A DNA stretch of 64,000 nt from Streptomyces puniciscabiei (GCF_006715785.1 NZ_VFNX01000001.1:5746001-5810000), one strand, 5' to 3'. Counted from the stretch's first letter, positions 13,324-22,260 are shown. A program made the numbers and translations. The notes: generated by a model from the letters alone, not told the origin.

Positions 13324-15696
13324 TCAGCTCGCCGGCACCTGTGTGCGCAGCAGCGTCTGCAACCGGGTCGTGCGGGGCTTGGCCCGCGTCTGGGCCACCG
13401 CCTTCGGCAGGGCCTGTTCCACGCCGTGGACCACGGACAGATGCCGCTCCGCCCGGCCGAAGGCCGTGTACACCCAGGGTCTGCTGAGCGCCTGCGCGGC
13501 GTCGCCGGGCAGCACGACGACCGCCGCCGGCCAGCGGGCGCCCACCGCCTGGTGTGCGGTCAGCGCCCAGCCGTGCCGTACGGCCCCCTCCACCTGCTCG
13601 CGCGGTACGACCACCGGGGCGCCCGCGCACGACAGGTGCAGCCCCTCCGCGTCGGCCTTCACCACCACGCCCGGCACCGTACGCCCCGGAGCGGGGGAGT
13701 AGGCGATCCGGTCGCCGGGGTCGAAGCCGCCGAAGCGGCCCGGGCCCGGGTTGAGGCGCTCCTTCAGCGCGGAGTTGAGGGCGCGGGTGCCCGCGGCGCC
13801 GCCGTGCCCGGGGCTGATCACCACGGTCTGGTCGGCCGGGACACCGATCGCCCGCGGCACCGAGTCGGCGACCAGCTGGACGGTCCGGTGCACGGCCTCG
13901 CCCGCGTCCCGCACCGGGACGATGACGACCTCCTTGCCCGGAGCGGCGACCTGGTTCAGCTCGCCGATGCCGATGCCGGACACCAGCTCGCCGATCGGGC
14001 CCGGGTCGGGCAGGCGGGAGGCCAGCTGCGGGCAGACCCGGGCGGCGAGCAGGTCGGCGAAGACCCGCCCCGGTCCGGCCGACCACAGCAGAGCCGGGTC
14101 GCCGCTGAGCACCAGCCGGGCCCCGTCGGGCAGCGACTCCACCAGCATCGCGGCGCTCTCCACGTCGAGCTGCGGCGCGTCCAGCACGATCAGCAGGTCC
14201 AGGTCCAGCGCGCCGTCCGCGTCCCGGCCGGGTCCCTCGGCGCCGGACAGCAGGCCGGCGACCGTGCCCACGCCGTGTTCCGCCGGGTCCGGGCCCAGCA
14301 GGGCGGCGAGGCGGTGGCGGCCGTCGGGCGTGTGGCAGACGGCGAAGGCCCGCAGTCCCGCGGTGCGGGCGGCACCGAGCAGGGCGGCCGGTTCGGCGCG
14401 GGCCGCCTCCCCGCCGGTGTGCAGCACCAGGCCGTGCCCGGCGACCGCGCGGACCAGCTCGGCCGCGCCTCCCGAGACGCCGTCGGCCGCCGCCTGCCAG
14501 GCCTGCTCGGTCTCCTTGGGCAGCGAGTTGACCAGCCGGGCCAGGCCGTCGGCGAGGCTCTCCTCGGCCAGTGCGTACCGCTCCAGGCCGACGAGGACCC
14601 TGACCGGCCGCTCCTCCGCGTCCTCGCCCTCGTCCTCCTGAGCCGTCTGCGGCGCGGCGGCTCCCGGTTCCTCCAACGCGTCCTGGAACGCCAGCGCCTC
14701 GCCCTCGGCGAGCGTGCTCTGCACCGCCGCGTCCGGGTCGGGCACGCCCTGCTTGCCCAGTGCCGAGGCGAGCGTGGGCAGTTCCAGCGCGGTGTGCCCG
14801 GCCAGGGCCGCCTGCTCCAGCAGCCAGACGGTGATGGCGCGAGCCCGCCGCTCGTCGCCCGGGCCGCAGGCCGCGCCGAGCAGGGCCCGGGCGAAGCCGT
14901 CGGCCTGGTCGGGCCGTACGCCGCTGATTCGCAGCAGCTGCCAGGGGTCCTCGCGCAGCGCCGCGCCGGCGCCCTCGCCGAGTGCCGCGGCCACCTGGGC
15001 AGCCAGGGTCTCGGGCGCACCGCCCTCGGCCAGCACCCGGCGGACGCCGTCCACCGTCTCGGGTGCCGGGGCGGTGGCCGCGACGGCGGCCGGGGCGGGC
15101 GCGGGCTGCGGCCGGCGTACGGGCTCCGGGGCCGGGCGGCGCGGCGCCGGCGCGGGCTCGGCGAACACCGTGGCCACCGGCTTCTCGCCGCTCTCCACCG
15201 CCCGCACCGCCGCGAGCAGGTCGGCCGCCTTGCCGCTGAGCTTGGCGCCGCTCTCGACGGGGCCCCTCTTCTCGGCCTTGCGCCGCTCGATCCGCTCCCG
15301 CTCGAGCCGCTGCGCGGCCAACTCCGCCTCGGCCTCGGACAACTGACTGGAGTCAGAGCCTTCGCTCTCGCCGCCGCCTTCGCTCTCGCCCTCGCCTTCG
15401 CCCTCGGCCTCGGACGGCTGCGCGGAGTCGGCATGTTCGCCTCCGGCCCCGGGCTGCAGGGTGCCGCCCGCGGCTTCGCCCTCGGTGCCGCCCGAGCCCG
15501 TCGCCTCCGCGGCGCCCTCACCCCCGGCACCGGTGGGACCGCCCGCGGCGCCGCCACCGCCGGCCTTCCCGGCCTGCTGCGCCGCACCCCTGGCGTCCGC
15601 ACGGCCGTCCTCGCGCGCCGCGTCCTGACCCGCGGCCTCCGGGCTGTCCGGCGTCCCCGGCCCGGCTTCCTCCGTGGTCTCCGGCTCCGTGCTCAC
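13324..15696 (-). CDS. RecD2-like helicase-fold protein with degenerate ATPase motifs
   Basis: The 790-residue protein has a low-complexity first 210 residues (Ala/Gly/Glu, then a Glu/Arg helix and Pro/Ala). Next is a RecD2-type helix-hairpin-helix (about 246-275: REDPWQLLRISGVRPDQADGFA) and a helicase-like core. The expected Walker A (GGPGTGKTT in RecD2) reads TGGEAARAEPA at 427-437, with no Lys-Thr. Walker B (normally DEAS) reads LIVLDAPQL at 502-510. SGDP (531-534) and the motif VI region (VYTAFGRAERHL) remain recognisable. It is therefore probably not an ATPase, perhaps a DNA-binding scaffold. GTG 15696 overlaps the stop of the upstream aldo/keto reductase gene (GTGA), so translation is coupled. 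Confidence 0.75.
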   Translation of the reverse strand: MSTEPETTEEAGPGTPDSPEAAGQDAAREDGRADARGAAQQAGKAGGGGAAGGPTGAGGEGAAEATGSGGTEGEAAGGTLQPGAGGEHADSAQPSEAEGEGEGESEGGGESEGSDSSQLSEAEAELAAQRLERERIERRKAEKRGPVESGAKLSGKAADLLAAVRAVESGEKPVATVFAEPAPAPRRPAPEPVRRPQPAPAPAAVAATAPAPETVDGVRRVLAEGGAPETLAAQVAAALGEGAGAALREDPWQLLRISGVRPDQADGFARALLGAACGPGDERRARAITVWLLEQAALAGHTALELPTLASALGKQGVPDPDAAVQSTLAEGEALAFQDALEEPGAAAPQTAQEDEGEDAEERPVRVLVGLERYALAEESLADGLARLVNSLPKETEQAWQAAADGVSGGAAELVRAVAGHGLVLHTGGEAARAEPAALLGAARTAGLRAFAVCHTPDGRHRLAALLGPDPAEHGVGTVAGLLSGAEGPGRDADGALDLDLLIVLDAPQLDVESAAMLVESLPDGARLVLSGDPALLWSAGPGRVFADLLAARVCPQLASRLPDPGPIGELVSGIGIGELNQVAAPGKEVVIVPVRDAGEAVHRTVQLVADSVPRAIGVPADQTVVISPGHGGAAGTRALNSALKERLNPGPGRFGGFDPGDRIAYSPAPGRTVPGVVVKADAEGLHLSCAGAPVVVPREQVEGAVRHGWALTAHQAVGARWPAAVVVLPGDAAQALSRPWVYTAFGRAERHLSVVHGVEQALPKAVAQTRAKPRTTRLQTLLRTQVPAS

Positions 15697-16676
15697 AGCG
15701 TGCTCCAGTCGTGATCGGGATAGCGGTGCACGGGCGCCGACACATCGTCCAGCGCCCGGCAGATCTCGTCAGGAAGACTAAGGGCCTCCACTGACAATGC
15801 CGCCGTGAGCTGCTGCGCGTTGCGCGCACCGACGATCGGCGCGGCCACGCCGGGCCGGTCCCGGACCCAGGCGAGGGCCACCTGGAGCGCGGTGACGGCG
15901 AGCCCGTCGGCGGCCGTCGTGACCGCGTCCACGATGCGGGTCGCCGTGTCGTCCAGGTACGGCTCCACGAACGGCGCGAGATGCTCGGAGGCGCCGCGCG
16001 AGTCCGGGGGAGTGGCGTGCCGGTACTTGCCGGTCAGCACGCCCCGGCCGAGCGGGGAGGAGGGCAGCAGGCCGACGCCGAGGTCCAGCGCGGCGGGCAG
16101 CACCTCCCGCTCCACGCCCCGCTGCAGCAGTGAGTACTCCATCTGCGTGCTGGCCAGGCGGGTGCGGATGCCCGGCGCCGCGAGCTGCCAGGTGGCGGCC
16201 TTGGCGAGCTGCCAGCCGCAGAAGTTGGAGACGCCCGCGTACCGGGCGCGGCCGCTGCTGACCGCTATGTCCAGGGCCTGGAGGGTCTCCTCCAGCGGGG
16301 TCCCGGGGTCGAAGGCGTGGATGTGCCACACGTCGACGTAGTCCGTGCCCAGGCGGGCCAGGGAGGCGTCGAGGGCGGCGAGCAGATGACCGCGGGAGCC
16401 GTCGAAACGGCGGTCGGGGTCGGGAACGCTGCCCGCCTTGGTGGAGATCACCAGGTCCCGGCGCGGCACCAGGCCGTCCATCAGCTGCCCGAGCAGGTAC
16501 TCCGCCTCGCCGTTGCCGTACACGTCCGCGGTGTCGACGAGGGTGCCGCCGGCCTCCCAGAACGCCTTCAGCATGTCCGCGGCGTCGTGCTCGTCGGTGT
16601 CCCGGCCCCAGGTGAGGGTGCCGAGTCCGATCCGGGACACGCGCAGGCCGGTACGGCCGAGATGCCTCTGCTCCAT
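15693..16676 (-). CDS. Aldo/keto reductase
   Basis: The 327-residue TIM-barrel protein has the AKR catalytic tetrad: Asp in VDTADVYG (Asp and Tyr about residues 48-53), Lys in ISTKAG (about 80) and His in WHIHAF (about 117). NADPH-binding signatures are SPLGRGVLTGKY and the C-terminal PIVGARNAQQL. It reduces unspecified carbonyls. Start ATG 16676. It is followed by the RecD2-like gene with a 4-base stop/start overlap; the coupling does not suggest a shared reaction. Confidence 0.87.
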   Translation of the reverse strand: MEQRHLGRTGLRVSRIGLGTLTWGRDTDEHDAADMLKAFWEAGGTLVDTADVYGNGEAEYLLGQLMDGLVPRRDLVISTKAGSVPDPDRRFDGSRGHLLAALDASLARLGTDYVDVWHIHAFDPGTPLEETLQALDIAVSSGRARYAGVSNFCGWQLAKAATWQLAAPGIRTRLASTQMEYSLLQRGVEREVLPAALDLGVGLLPSSPLGRGVLTGKYRHATPPDSRGASEHLAPFVEPYLDDTATRIVDAVTTAADGLAVTALQVALAWVRDRPGVAAPIVGARNAQQLTAALSVEALSLPDEICRALDDVSAPVHRYPDHDWSTL

Positions 16677-16840
16677 GCGGGCGAGATTACTGGCCAGAAC
16701 CGGTGCGGTGGGTGGCCTGTGGACAACGGAGTCGGGCCGTGGGCCGGTGCTTTCGGGTGCCCTGTGCCTGCCCCCGGCGTCCGTCCCCGCGCTAAGGTCA
16801 CCCCGACAAGGACGTTACTCACGGGTAAGGGGAATCGGCC

Positions 16841-17896
16841 ATGCAGCTCGGGATCAACCTCGGCTACTGGGGTGCCGGAATGGACGGGGACAATCTGGCC
16901 GTGGCCCAGGAGGCCGACCGGCTGGGCTTCTCCGTGTGCTGGGCCGCCGAGGCCTACGGCTCGGACGCGGCCACCGTGCTCAGCTGGGTCGCCGCCCAGA
17001 CCGAGCGCATCGACGTCGGCTCGGCCATCTTCCAGATCCCGGCCCGCCAGCCCGCGATGACCGCGATGACCGCCGCGACGCTCGACTCGCTGTCCGGCGG
17101 CCGTTTCCGGCTCGGTCTCGGGGTGTCCGGACCGCAGGTCTCCGAGGGCTGGTACGGCGTCAGGTTCGACAAGCCGCTCGCCCGCACCCGCGAGTACGTG
17201 GAGATCGTACGCAGGGCCATGACCCGGGAGCGGCTGACGTACGAGGGCGAGCACTGGACGCTGCCGCTGCCCGGCGGCCCGGGCAAGCCGATCAAGCTGA
17301 CCGTGCATCCGCAGCGCGAGCACATCCCGCTGTACATCGCCGCCATCGGCCCGAAGAACCTGGAGCAGACGGGTGAGATCGCCGACGGCGCCCTGCTGAT
17401 CTTCCCCGCCGCCGACCACCTGGAGGAGACCACCCTGAAGCACCTGCGCGCCGGGCGCGAGAAGGCCGGCAAGACCCTCGACGGTTTCGACGTCTGCCCG
17501 ACCCTGCCGATCGCCGTCGGCGACGACAAGGACGTGGCCCGGCTCGCCGACACCTTCCGGCCCTACACGGCGCTGTACGTCGGCGGCATGGGCAGCGCCA
17601 AGCAGAACTTCTACAACCAGCTCGCCCAGCGCATGGGATACGAGAAGGAAGCCGCCGAGATCCAGCAGAAGTACCTGTCCGGCGACAAGCAGGGCGCCGC
17701 CGCCGCGATCCCGCAGGACCTCATCGACAAGACGACCCTGCTGGGTTCCGTCGACCGCATCGCCGACCGGATGAGGGCCTATGCCGCCGCCGGCGTCACC
17801 ACGCTCAGCCTGTCCCCGGCCGGATTCACGCTGGACGAGCGGCTCGCCTCCCTCCGGGCCGGTCACGAGGCCCTGGAACGCGCCGGGCTGGCCTAG
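16841..17896 (+). CDS. LLM-class F420-dependent oxidoreductase
   Basis: The 351-residue product is a luciferase-like TIM barrel. It starts MQLGINLGYWGAGMDGDNL and has LSGGRFRLGLGVSGPQVSEGWYG and REYVEIVRR, signatures of the mycobacterial/streptomycete F420-dependent type (TIGR03559-like from memory). IPLYIAAIGPKNLE is the usual second cofactor-side loop. Substrate is unknown. The gene stands alone with its own terminator. Confidence 0.83.
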   Translation: MQLGINLGYWGAGMDGDNLAVAQEADRLGFSVCWAAEAYGSDAATVLSWVAAQTERIDVGSAIFQIPARQPAMTAMTAATLDSLSGGRFRLGLGVSGPQVSEGWYGVRFDKPLARTREYVEIVRRAMTRERLTYEGEHWTLPLPGGPGKPIKLTVHPQREHIPLYIAAIGPKNLEQTGEIADGALLIFPAADHLEETTLKHLRAGREKAGKTLDGFDVCPTLPIAVGDDKDVARLADTFRPYTALYVGGMGSAKQNFYNQLAQRMGYEKEAAEIQQKYLSGDKQGAAAAIPQDLIDKTTLLGSVDRIADRMRAYAAAGVTTLSLSPAGFTLDERLASLRAGHEALERAGLA

Positions 17897-17917
17897 GTCT
17901 GCCCCGGGGAGCTTCAG

Positions 17918-17958
17918 CGGCCGTGGTGGGGGCTCGGGGGTCTTCCCCGCCACGGCCG
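17918..17958 (+). terminator. Terminator after the F420 oxidoreductase gene
   Basis: CGGCCGTGGTGGGG (17918-17931) pairs with CCCCGCCACGGCCG (17945-17958), 14 bp including one G-U, 22 bases after the stop codon. Confidence 0.7.
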
Positions 17959-18048
17959 TCGTGAGGAACAACGCGCCGCGCGCCGCCGGGTTACGACTCC
18001 GGTGTCATCCTTTCGGCCGAGTGGGCGTGCACAGCTGTTGCGGGTCCC

Positions 18049-18064
18049 CAAATGCTCGCATTTG
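18049..18064. promoter_or_regulatory. 16-bp palindrome upstream of the ferritin-like gene, candidate operator
   Basis: CAAATGC-TC-GCATTTG is a perfect inverted repeat with 7-bp arms ending nine bases before ATG 18074. It is unusually AT-rich for this genome. It could be a repressor site overlapping the transcription start. I do not recognise the cognate regulator. Confidence 0.45.
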
Positions 18065-18073
18065 ACTCATTTC

Positions 18074-18862
18074 ATGCTTTCGGCCAAGAGTGTGTTCCAG
18101 GAGATCCTCGACAACGACGAGTCGTTCCGGCTCTTCTGCTCCATCGCCGCCGGCGGGGAGTCCCAGGGCGGCTGGGAGAACGGGCGGATCGCCGCGCTGG
18201 TGCCGCAGGGCGAACGCGCCCTGGCACCGAAGATCGCCCGGCACGGAGCCGACGAGGACAAGCACGGGCGCATCTTCACCGCCCTGCTGAGGAAGCGCGG
18301 GCTCACCCCGGTCGCCGTACCGCCCGAGACCGACTACACGATGCTCCTGGAGCGGCACGGCATCGGCCTCGCCCACGACCGGCTCAGGCGGGACGAGCCG
18401 CTCGGCGAGCGGGACATCATCGTCTACCTCGCCCACAGCCGCGTCACCGAGCAGCGCGCCGCCGAGCAGATGAAGCTGCTGCTCACGCTTTTCGCCGACC
18501 ATCCCGAGGTGGGCAGGGCCGTCCGCATGATCTCCGACGACGAGGACAGGCACCTCGCCTACACCCACGAGGAACTGCTGCGGTTCGCCGCCGCCGGGCA
18601 CGGCCGGCTCATCCAGCGCACCCTGCGCGAGTGCGCCCTCGCCGAGATCCGCATCCACCGGGACGTCAGCCTGGCCGTGATGGCCCGCATGGGCCGGGTC
18701 CTGGGCTGGTCCAGGACCCGATACGCCCTGCTCGCGGCCGGCATCCACGCGCTGTACGCCTACGAGCGGCTGGCCGGCTGGCGCCGCATGGTCACCCTCC
18801 GCATGCCCGAGCGCCGCGACCCCCTCGGCGGCCCCGCCACCACCGCCCCCGAGTTCGCCTGA
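18074..18862 (+). CDS. Ferritin-like di-iron domain protein
   Basis: The 262-residue helical protein has two ExxH-type iron motifs (DEDKHGR near residue 60 and DDEDRHLAYTHEE near 160) and glutamates in the other helices (GGESQGGWENG, RVTEQRAAEQM). This fits a four-helix ferritin-like di-iron fold. The C-terminal third is basic (LGWSRTRYALLAAG, WRRMVTLRMPERR). ATG 18074 is chosen because the helical domain begins there (MLSAKSVFQEILDND); an in-frame ATG at 18002 precedes an operator-like palindrome. Function, whether oxygenase, desaturase-like or iron storage, cannot be told. Confidence 0.75.
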   Translation: MLSAKSVFQEILDNDESFRLFCSIAAGGESQGGWENGRIAALVPQGERALAPKIARHGADEDKHGRIFTALLRKRGLTPVAVPPETDYTMLLERHGIGLAHDRLRRDEPLGERDIIVYLAHSRVTEQRAAEQMKLLLTLFADHPEVGRAVRMISDDEDRHLAYTHEELLRFAAAGHGRLIQRTLRECALAEIRIHRDVSLAVMARMGRVLGWSRTRYALLAAGIHALYAYERLAGWRRMVTLRMPERRDPLGGPATTAPEFA

Positions 18863-18878
18863 GCCGCCCCCAGGGGCC

Positions 18879-19883
18879 TCACAGCCAGCCGCGACGCTTG
18901 AACAGGCGGTACAGCAGCACCTCCAGAGCCGCCATCACGGCGATCACCGCCGGATACGACCACAGCCAGTGCAGCTCCGGCATGTGGTCGAAGTTCATGC
19001 CGTAGATCCCCGCGATCATCGTGGGGACCGCGGCCATCGCCGCCCACGCGGAGATCTTCCGCATGTCGTCGTTCTGCCGCACGCTCATCTGCGCCAGATG
19101 CGCCGACAGGACGTCCGACACCAGCCGGTCCAGGGCTTCCACGGACTCGTTCACGCGCGTCAGATGGTCGCCGACGTCCCGGAAGAACGGACGCGCCTTG
19201 TCGTGCACGAACGGCACCGAGCCGCCGAGCGCACCGGTGCCGGCCAGCCGGTTCAGCGGCAGCGCCAGCGGGCCGGTGGCCCGGCGGAACTCCAGGATCT
19301 GCCGCTTGAAGCCGTAGATCCGGGACGCGGTGCCCCGCGAGCCGCCGCCCTCCGGGCGGAACACCTCCGCCTCCAGCTCCTCCAGATCGGTGCCCAGCTC
19401 CGTCGCCACCTCCAGATAGTGGTCGACGACGGCGTCGGAGATCGCGTACAGCACGGCGGTCGGGCCCTTGTCGAGCATCTCCGGCTCCTCCTCCAGCCGG
19501 CGCCGTACCGCGGCCAGCGGCGAGATCGCGCCGTGGCGGACGGTGACCACGAAACAGTCGCCGACGAAGACCATGATCTCGCCGGCCGAGACGGTGTCGC
19601 TCTCCGTCTCGTACGCGACCGGTTTCAGCACCATGAACAGCGAGTCGTCGTACACCTCCAGCTTCGGCCGCTGATGCGCGTTCAGGGCGTCCTCGACCGC
19701 CAGCGGATGCAGCCCGAACTCCTCGGTGACCAGGTCGAACTCCCGCTCGGACGGCTCGTACAAACCGATCCACACGAACCCGCCCTCGGCCCGAGCCTCG
19801 GTGAGCGCGTCCGACAGGTCCTCCGGGCCCTCGGTGCGGTGCCCGTGCCGATAGATGGCGCAGTCGACGATCACGGAGCGCAT
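18879..19883 (-). CDS. corA: CorA-family Mg2+/Co2+ transporter
   Basis: The 334-residue protein has the large cytoplasmic N-terminal CorA domain. The C-terminal membrane segments follow the signature YGMNFDHMPEL near residue 285, where GMN is the selectivity motif, then the second segment and a basic end (RLFKRRGWL). It forms a pentameric inner-membrane divalent-cation channel. ATG 19883 is preferred; an in-frame ATG nine codons upstream (19910) is possible. Its stop is 16 bases from that of the convergent ferritin-like gene. Confidence 0.92.
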   Translation of the reverse strand: MRSVIVDCAIYRHGHRTEGPEDLSDALTEARAEGGFVWIGLYEPSEREFDLVTEEFGLHPLAVEDALNAHQRPKLEVYDDSLFMVLKPVAYETESDTVSAGEIMVFVGDCFVVTVRHGAISPLAAVRRRLEEEPEMLDKGPTAVLYAISDAVVDHYLEVATELGTDLEELEAEVFRPEGGGSRGTASRIYGFKRQILEFRRATGPLALPLNRLAGTGALGGSVPFVHDKARPFFRDVGDHLTRVNESVEALDRLVSDVLSAHLAQMSVRQNDDMRKISAWAAMAAVPTMIAGIYGMNFDHMPELHWLWSYPAVIAVMAALEVLLYRLFKRRGWL

Positions 19884-19936
19884 TCTCCCTTCGCCCGGTC
19901 TCCGGTGCATGTGCTGATACGCCTACCCTGGGCCGC

Positions 19937-20623
19937 ATGCCCACGCTGATCCTCGTCAGGCACGGACGGTCCACCGCCAACACCTCCGGAGTGCTCGCCG
20001 GATGGACGCCAGGTGTCACCCTGGACGAGCGCGGCGCCGCCCAGGCCGCCGCGCTGCCCGCCCGGCTCGCCGCACTGCCGATCTCCGAGGTCGTCACCAG
20101 CCCCCTCGAGCGCTGCCAGGAGACCGTACGGCCGCTGCTTCAGGCCCGCCCCGGCCTGCGCGCCCACACCGACGAGCGGATCGGGGAGTGCCACTACGGC
20201 GACTGGTCCGGCCGCAAGCTCGCCGAGCTCAAGGACGAGCCGCTGATGGAGGTCGTCCAGGCCCATCCGTCCGCCGCCGCCTTCCCCGGCGGCGAGTCCA
20301 TGCGGGCCATGCAGACCCGCGCCGCCGAGGCCGTACGCGAGTGGAACGCGCGCGTGGAGCACGAGCACGGCGCCGACGCCGTCTACCTCATGTGCTCCCA
20401 CGGTGACATCATCAAATCCCTGGTCGCCGACGCCCTCGGACTCCACCTCGACCTGTTCCAGCGGATCTCCGTGGAACCGTGTTCGGTCACCGCGATCCGC
20501 TACACCAGGCTGCGGCCGTTCCTCGTTCGCCTCGGCGACACCGGGGATTTCGCCTCGCTCGCCCCGCGCGAGGATCCTGGTGAGGACGACGCACCGGTCG
20601 GGGGTGGTGCGGGCGCACCGTGA
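19937..20623 (+). CDS. Histidine phosphatase (MSMEG_4193-type, phosphoglycerate-mutase-like)
   Basis: The 228-residue product has the RHG catalytic motif at the start (LILVRHGRSTANT), the second-site Glu in ERIGECHYGDWSG, and the downstream catalytic His in MCSHGDIIKSL. These are typical of the actinobacterial MSMEG_4193 subfamily. It acts on an unknown phosphoester. TACCCT seven bases before ATG 19937 indicates a leaderless message. It heads a run with DUF3090 and SCO1664-family genes. Confidence 0.85.
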   Translation: MPTLILVRHGRSTANTSGVLAGWTPGVTLDERGAAQAAALPARLAALPISEVVTSPLERCQETVRPLLQARPGLRAHTDERIGECHYGDWSGRKLAELKDEPLMEVVQAHPSAAAFPGGESMRAMQTRAAEAVREWNARVEHEHGADAVYLMCSHGDIIKSLVADALGLHLDLFQRISVEPCSVTAIRYTRLRPFLVRLGDTGDFASLAPREDPGEDDAPVGGGAGAP

Positions 20624-20747
20624 TCGTCGGCCGCAGTAGGGTGAAGCGATCCACACAGTCGCGTGTCCGCAGGCGGCCCGCACCGCTGAAACCCCCAACC
20701 CGCCCCCCGCACTCACTCTCAGCACTCACTCTCAATGGAGACAGGAC

Positions 20748-21338
20748 GTGTCCCGTCAGGTGTTCCTCTACGACCCGCCGGACCGCTTCGTGGCCGGCAC
20801 GGTCGGACTGCCCGGACGCCGTACGTTCTTCCTCCAGGCCACCGCAGGCTCCCGGGTGACCAGCGTGGCTCTGGAGAAGACCCAGGTGGCCGCGCTCGCC
20901 GAGCGCATGGACGAACTGCTCGACGAGGTCGTACGGCGCAGTGGCGGCAGCGCCGCCGTCCCCGCCATGGCGCCCACCGAGATCTCCGACACCGCCCCGC
21001 TGGAGACCCCCATCGAGGAGGAGTTCCGCGTCGGCACCATGGCGCTGGCCTGGGACGGCGAGGAACAGCGCATGATCGTCGAGGCGCAGGCCCTGGTGGA
21101 GCTGGACGCCGACACCGAGGAGGACCTCGCCGAGGCCGAGGAGCGCCTCCTGCAGGACGAGGAGAACGGGCCCCCGATGCTGCGGGTCCGGCTGACCGGC
21201 GCGCAGGCCCGGGCCTTCGCCAAGCGCGCCCTCGACGTCGTCAACGCCGGGCGGCCGCCGTGCCCGCTGTGCAGCCTCCCGCTCGATCCGGAAGGACACG
21301 TATGTCCGCGCCAGAACGGATACCGCCGCGGAGCATGA
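20748..21338 (+). CDS. DUF3090 (YjbR-unrelated) protein with C-terminal zinc motif
   Basis: The 196-residue product begins SRQVFLYDPPDRFVAGTVG and contains RTFFLQA and two acidic helical stretches. It ends in a Cys/His cluster, CPLCSLPLDPEGHVCP, likely to bind zinc. It is the actinobacterial DUF3090/TIGR03847 family of unknown function. Start is GTG 20748 after GGAGACAGGAC. Its end overlaps the next gene by 37 bases, so the two are co-translated. Confidence 0.8.
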   Translation: MSRQVFLYDPPDRFVAGTVGLPGRRTFFLQATAGSRVTSVALEKTQVAALAERMDELLDEVVRRSGGSAAVPAMAPTEISDTAPLETPIEEEFRVGTMALAWDGEEQRMIVEAQALVELDADTEEDLAEAEERLLQDEENGPPMLRVRLTGAQARAFAKRALDVVNAGRPPCPLCSLPLDPEGHVCPRQNGYRRGA

Positions 21339-22141
21339 CGCCCACCGACGCCGCAGCCGGCTCGGCCGTCGCCGAGCTGCTCGCGCGGGGTGAGCTGACC
21401 GTACGCGGCCGGATCCGCGAGGCGTCCAACGCCGCGCTGTTCTGCACCATCGCCCTCGACGGACAGGAGGCCACCTGCATCTACAAGCCGGTGGCCGGGG
21501 AGCGGCCGCTGTGGGACTTCCCCGAGGGCACCCTGGCCGGCCGCGAGGTGGCCGCCTTCGAGGTCTCCGAGGCCACCGGCTGGGGACTCGTCCCGCCGAC
21601 CGTGCTGCGCGACGGGCCCTACGGCGAGGGCATGTGCCAGCTGTGGATCGACGTCCAGGCCGAGGCCGAACTGCTGGCCCTGGTCGACGCGGAGGAACCG
21701 GAACCGGGCTGGAAGGCGATCGGCCTGGCCGAGGTCGGCGAGGGCCGCACCGCGCTCCTCGTGCACGCCGACGACGAGCGGCTGCGCCGGCTCTCCGTCC
21801 TCGATGCGGTGATCAACAACGCCGACCGCAAGGGCGGCCATCTGCTGCCCACCCCGGACGGCCGGCTCTACGGCATCGACCACGGCGTCACCTTCAACGT
21901 GGACAACAAGCTGCGCACCCTGCTGTGGGGCTGGGCCGGGGAGCCGCTGACCACCGAGGCCGTCGACGTCCTCGAGGGACTGCGGGGCGCCCTGGGCGGG
22001 CCGCTGGGCGAGCGGCTGACCGCGCTGATCACCCCGGCCGAGATCGACGCCACACGCGCGCGTGTCGAGGCGCTCCTCACCGCCGGAGTGCATCCCGGGC
22101 CCAGCGGTGAGTGGCCCGCGATCCCCTGGCCACCCGTGTGA
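21302..22141 (+). CDS. SCO1664-family protein (PI3/PI4-kinase-like fold)
   Basis: The 279-residue product matches the actinobacterial TIGR03843/SCO1664 family. ATCIYKPVAGERPLWDFPEG resembles a nucleotide-binding loop with a conserved Lys. VINNADRKGGHLL and YGIDHGVTFN resemble the catalytic NxD and DHG elements of phosphatidylinositol-kinase-like folds. The start at 21302 has GGAAGGA eight bases upstream. ATG 21335, whose ATGA overlaps the previous stop, is an alternative. It lies just before mshC, with DUF3090 upstream, an arrangement kept across streptomycetes. Confidence 0.78.
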   Translation: MSAPERIPPRSMTPTDAAAGSAVAELLARGELTVRGRIREASNAALFCTIALDGQEATCIYKPVAGERPLWDFPEGTLAGREVAAFEVSEATGWGLVPPTVLRDGPYGEGMCQLWIDVQAEAELLALVDAEEPEPGWKAIGLAEVGEGRTALLVHADDERLRRLSVLDAVINNADRKGGHLLPTPDGRLYGIDHGVTFNVDNKLRTLLWGWAGEPLTTEAVDVLEGLRGALGGPLGERLTALITPAEIDATRARVEALLTAGVHPGPSGEWPAIPWPPV

Positions 22142-22210
22142 GCACGATCGTGGCCCCGCAGTGAGCACGGTCGCCGCCAGCACATCGCCCGCGGATGTAC
22201 AAGACCGCAG

Positions 22211-22260
22211 AACCGGCCATCAGCCGTGATCCCGTTCGTATACGCAGCTGGTGGCCGGTT
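22211..22260. repeat. Inverted repeat around the mshC promoter
   Basis: AACCGGCCATCAGC (22211-22224) and GCTGGTGGCCGGTT (22247-22260) are inverted copies, 13 of 14 matching, with a 22-base spacer containing the palindrome CGTATACG (22237-22244). The right arm touches TAGGCT (22260-22265), which lies seven bases before ATG 22273. This could be an operator or a leader hairpin. Confidence 0.5.

Noticed and set aside
13252..15714. 820-codon open frame opposite the RecD2-like gene
   Set aside because: Low-complexity Arg/Gly/Ala translation and wrong codon bias; the minus-strand frame has a recognisable domain order.
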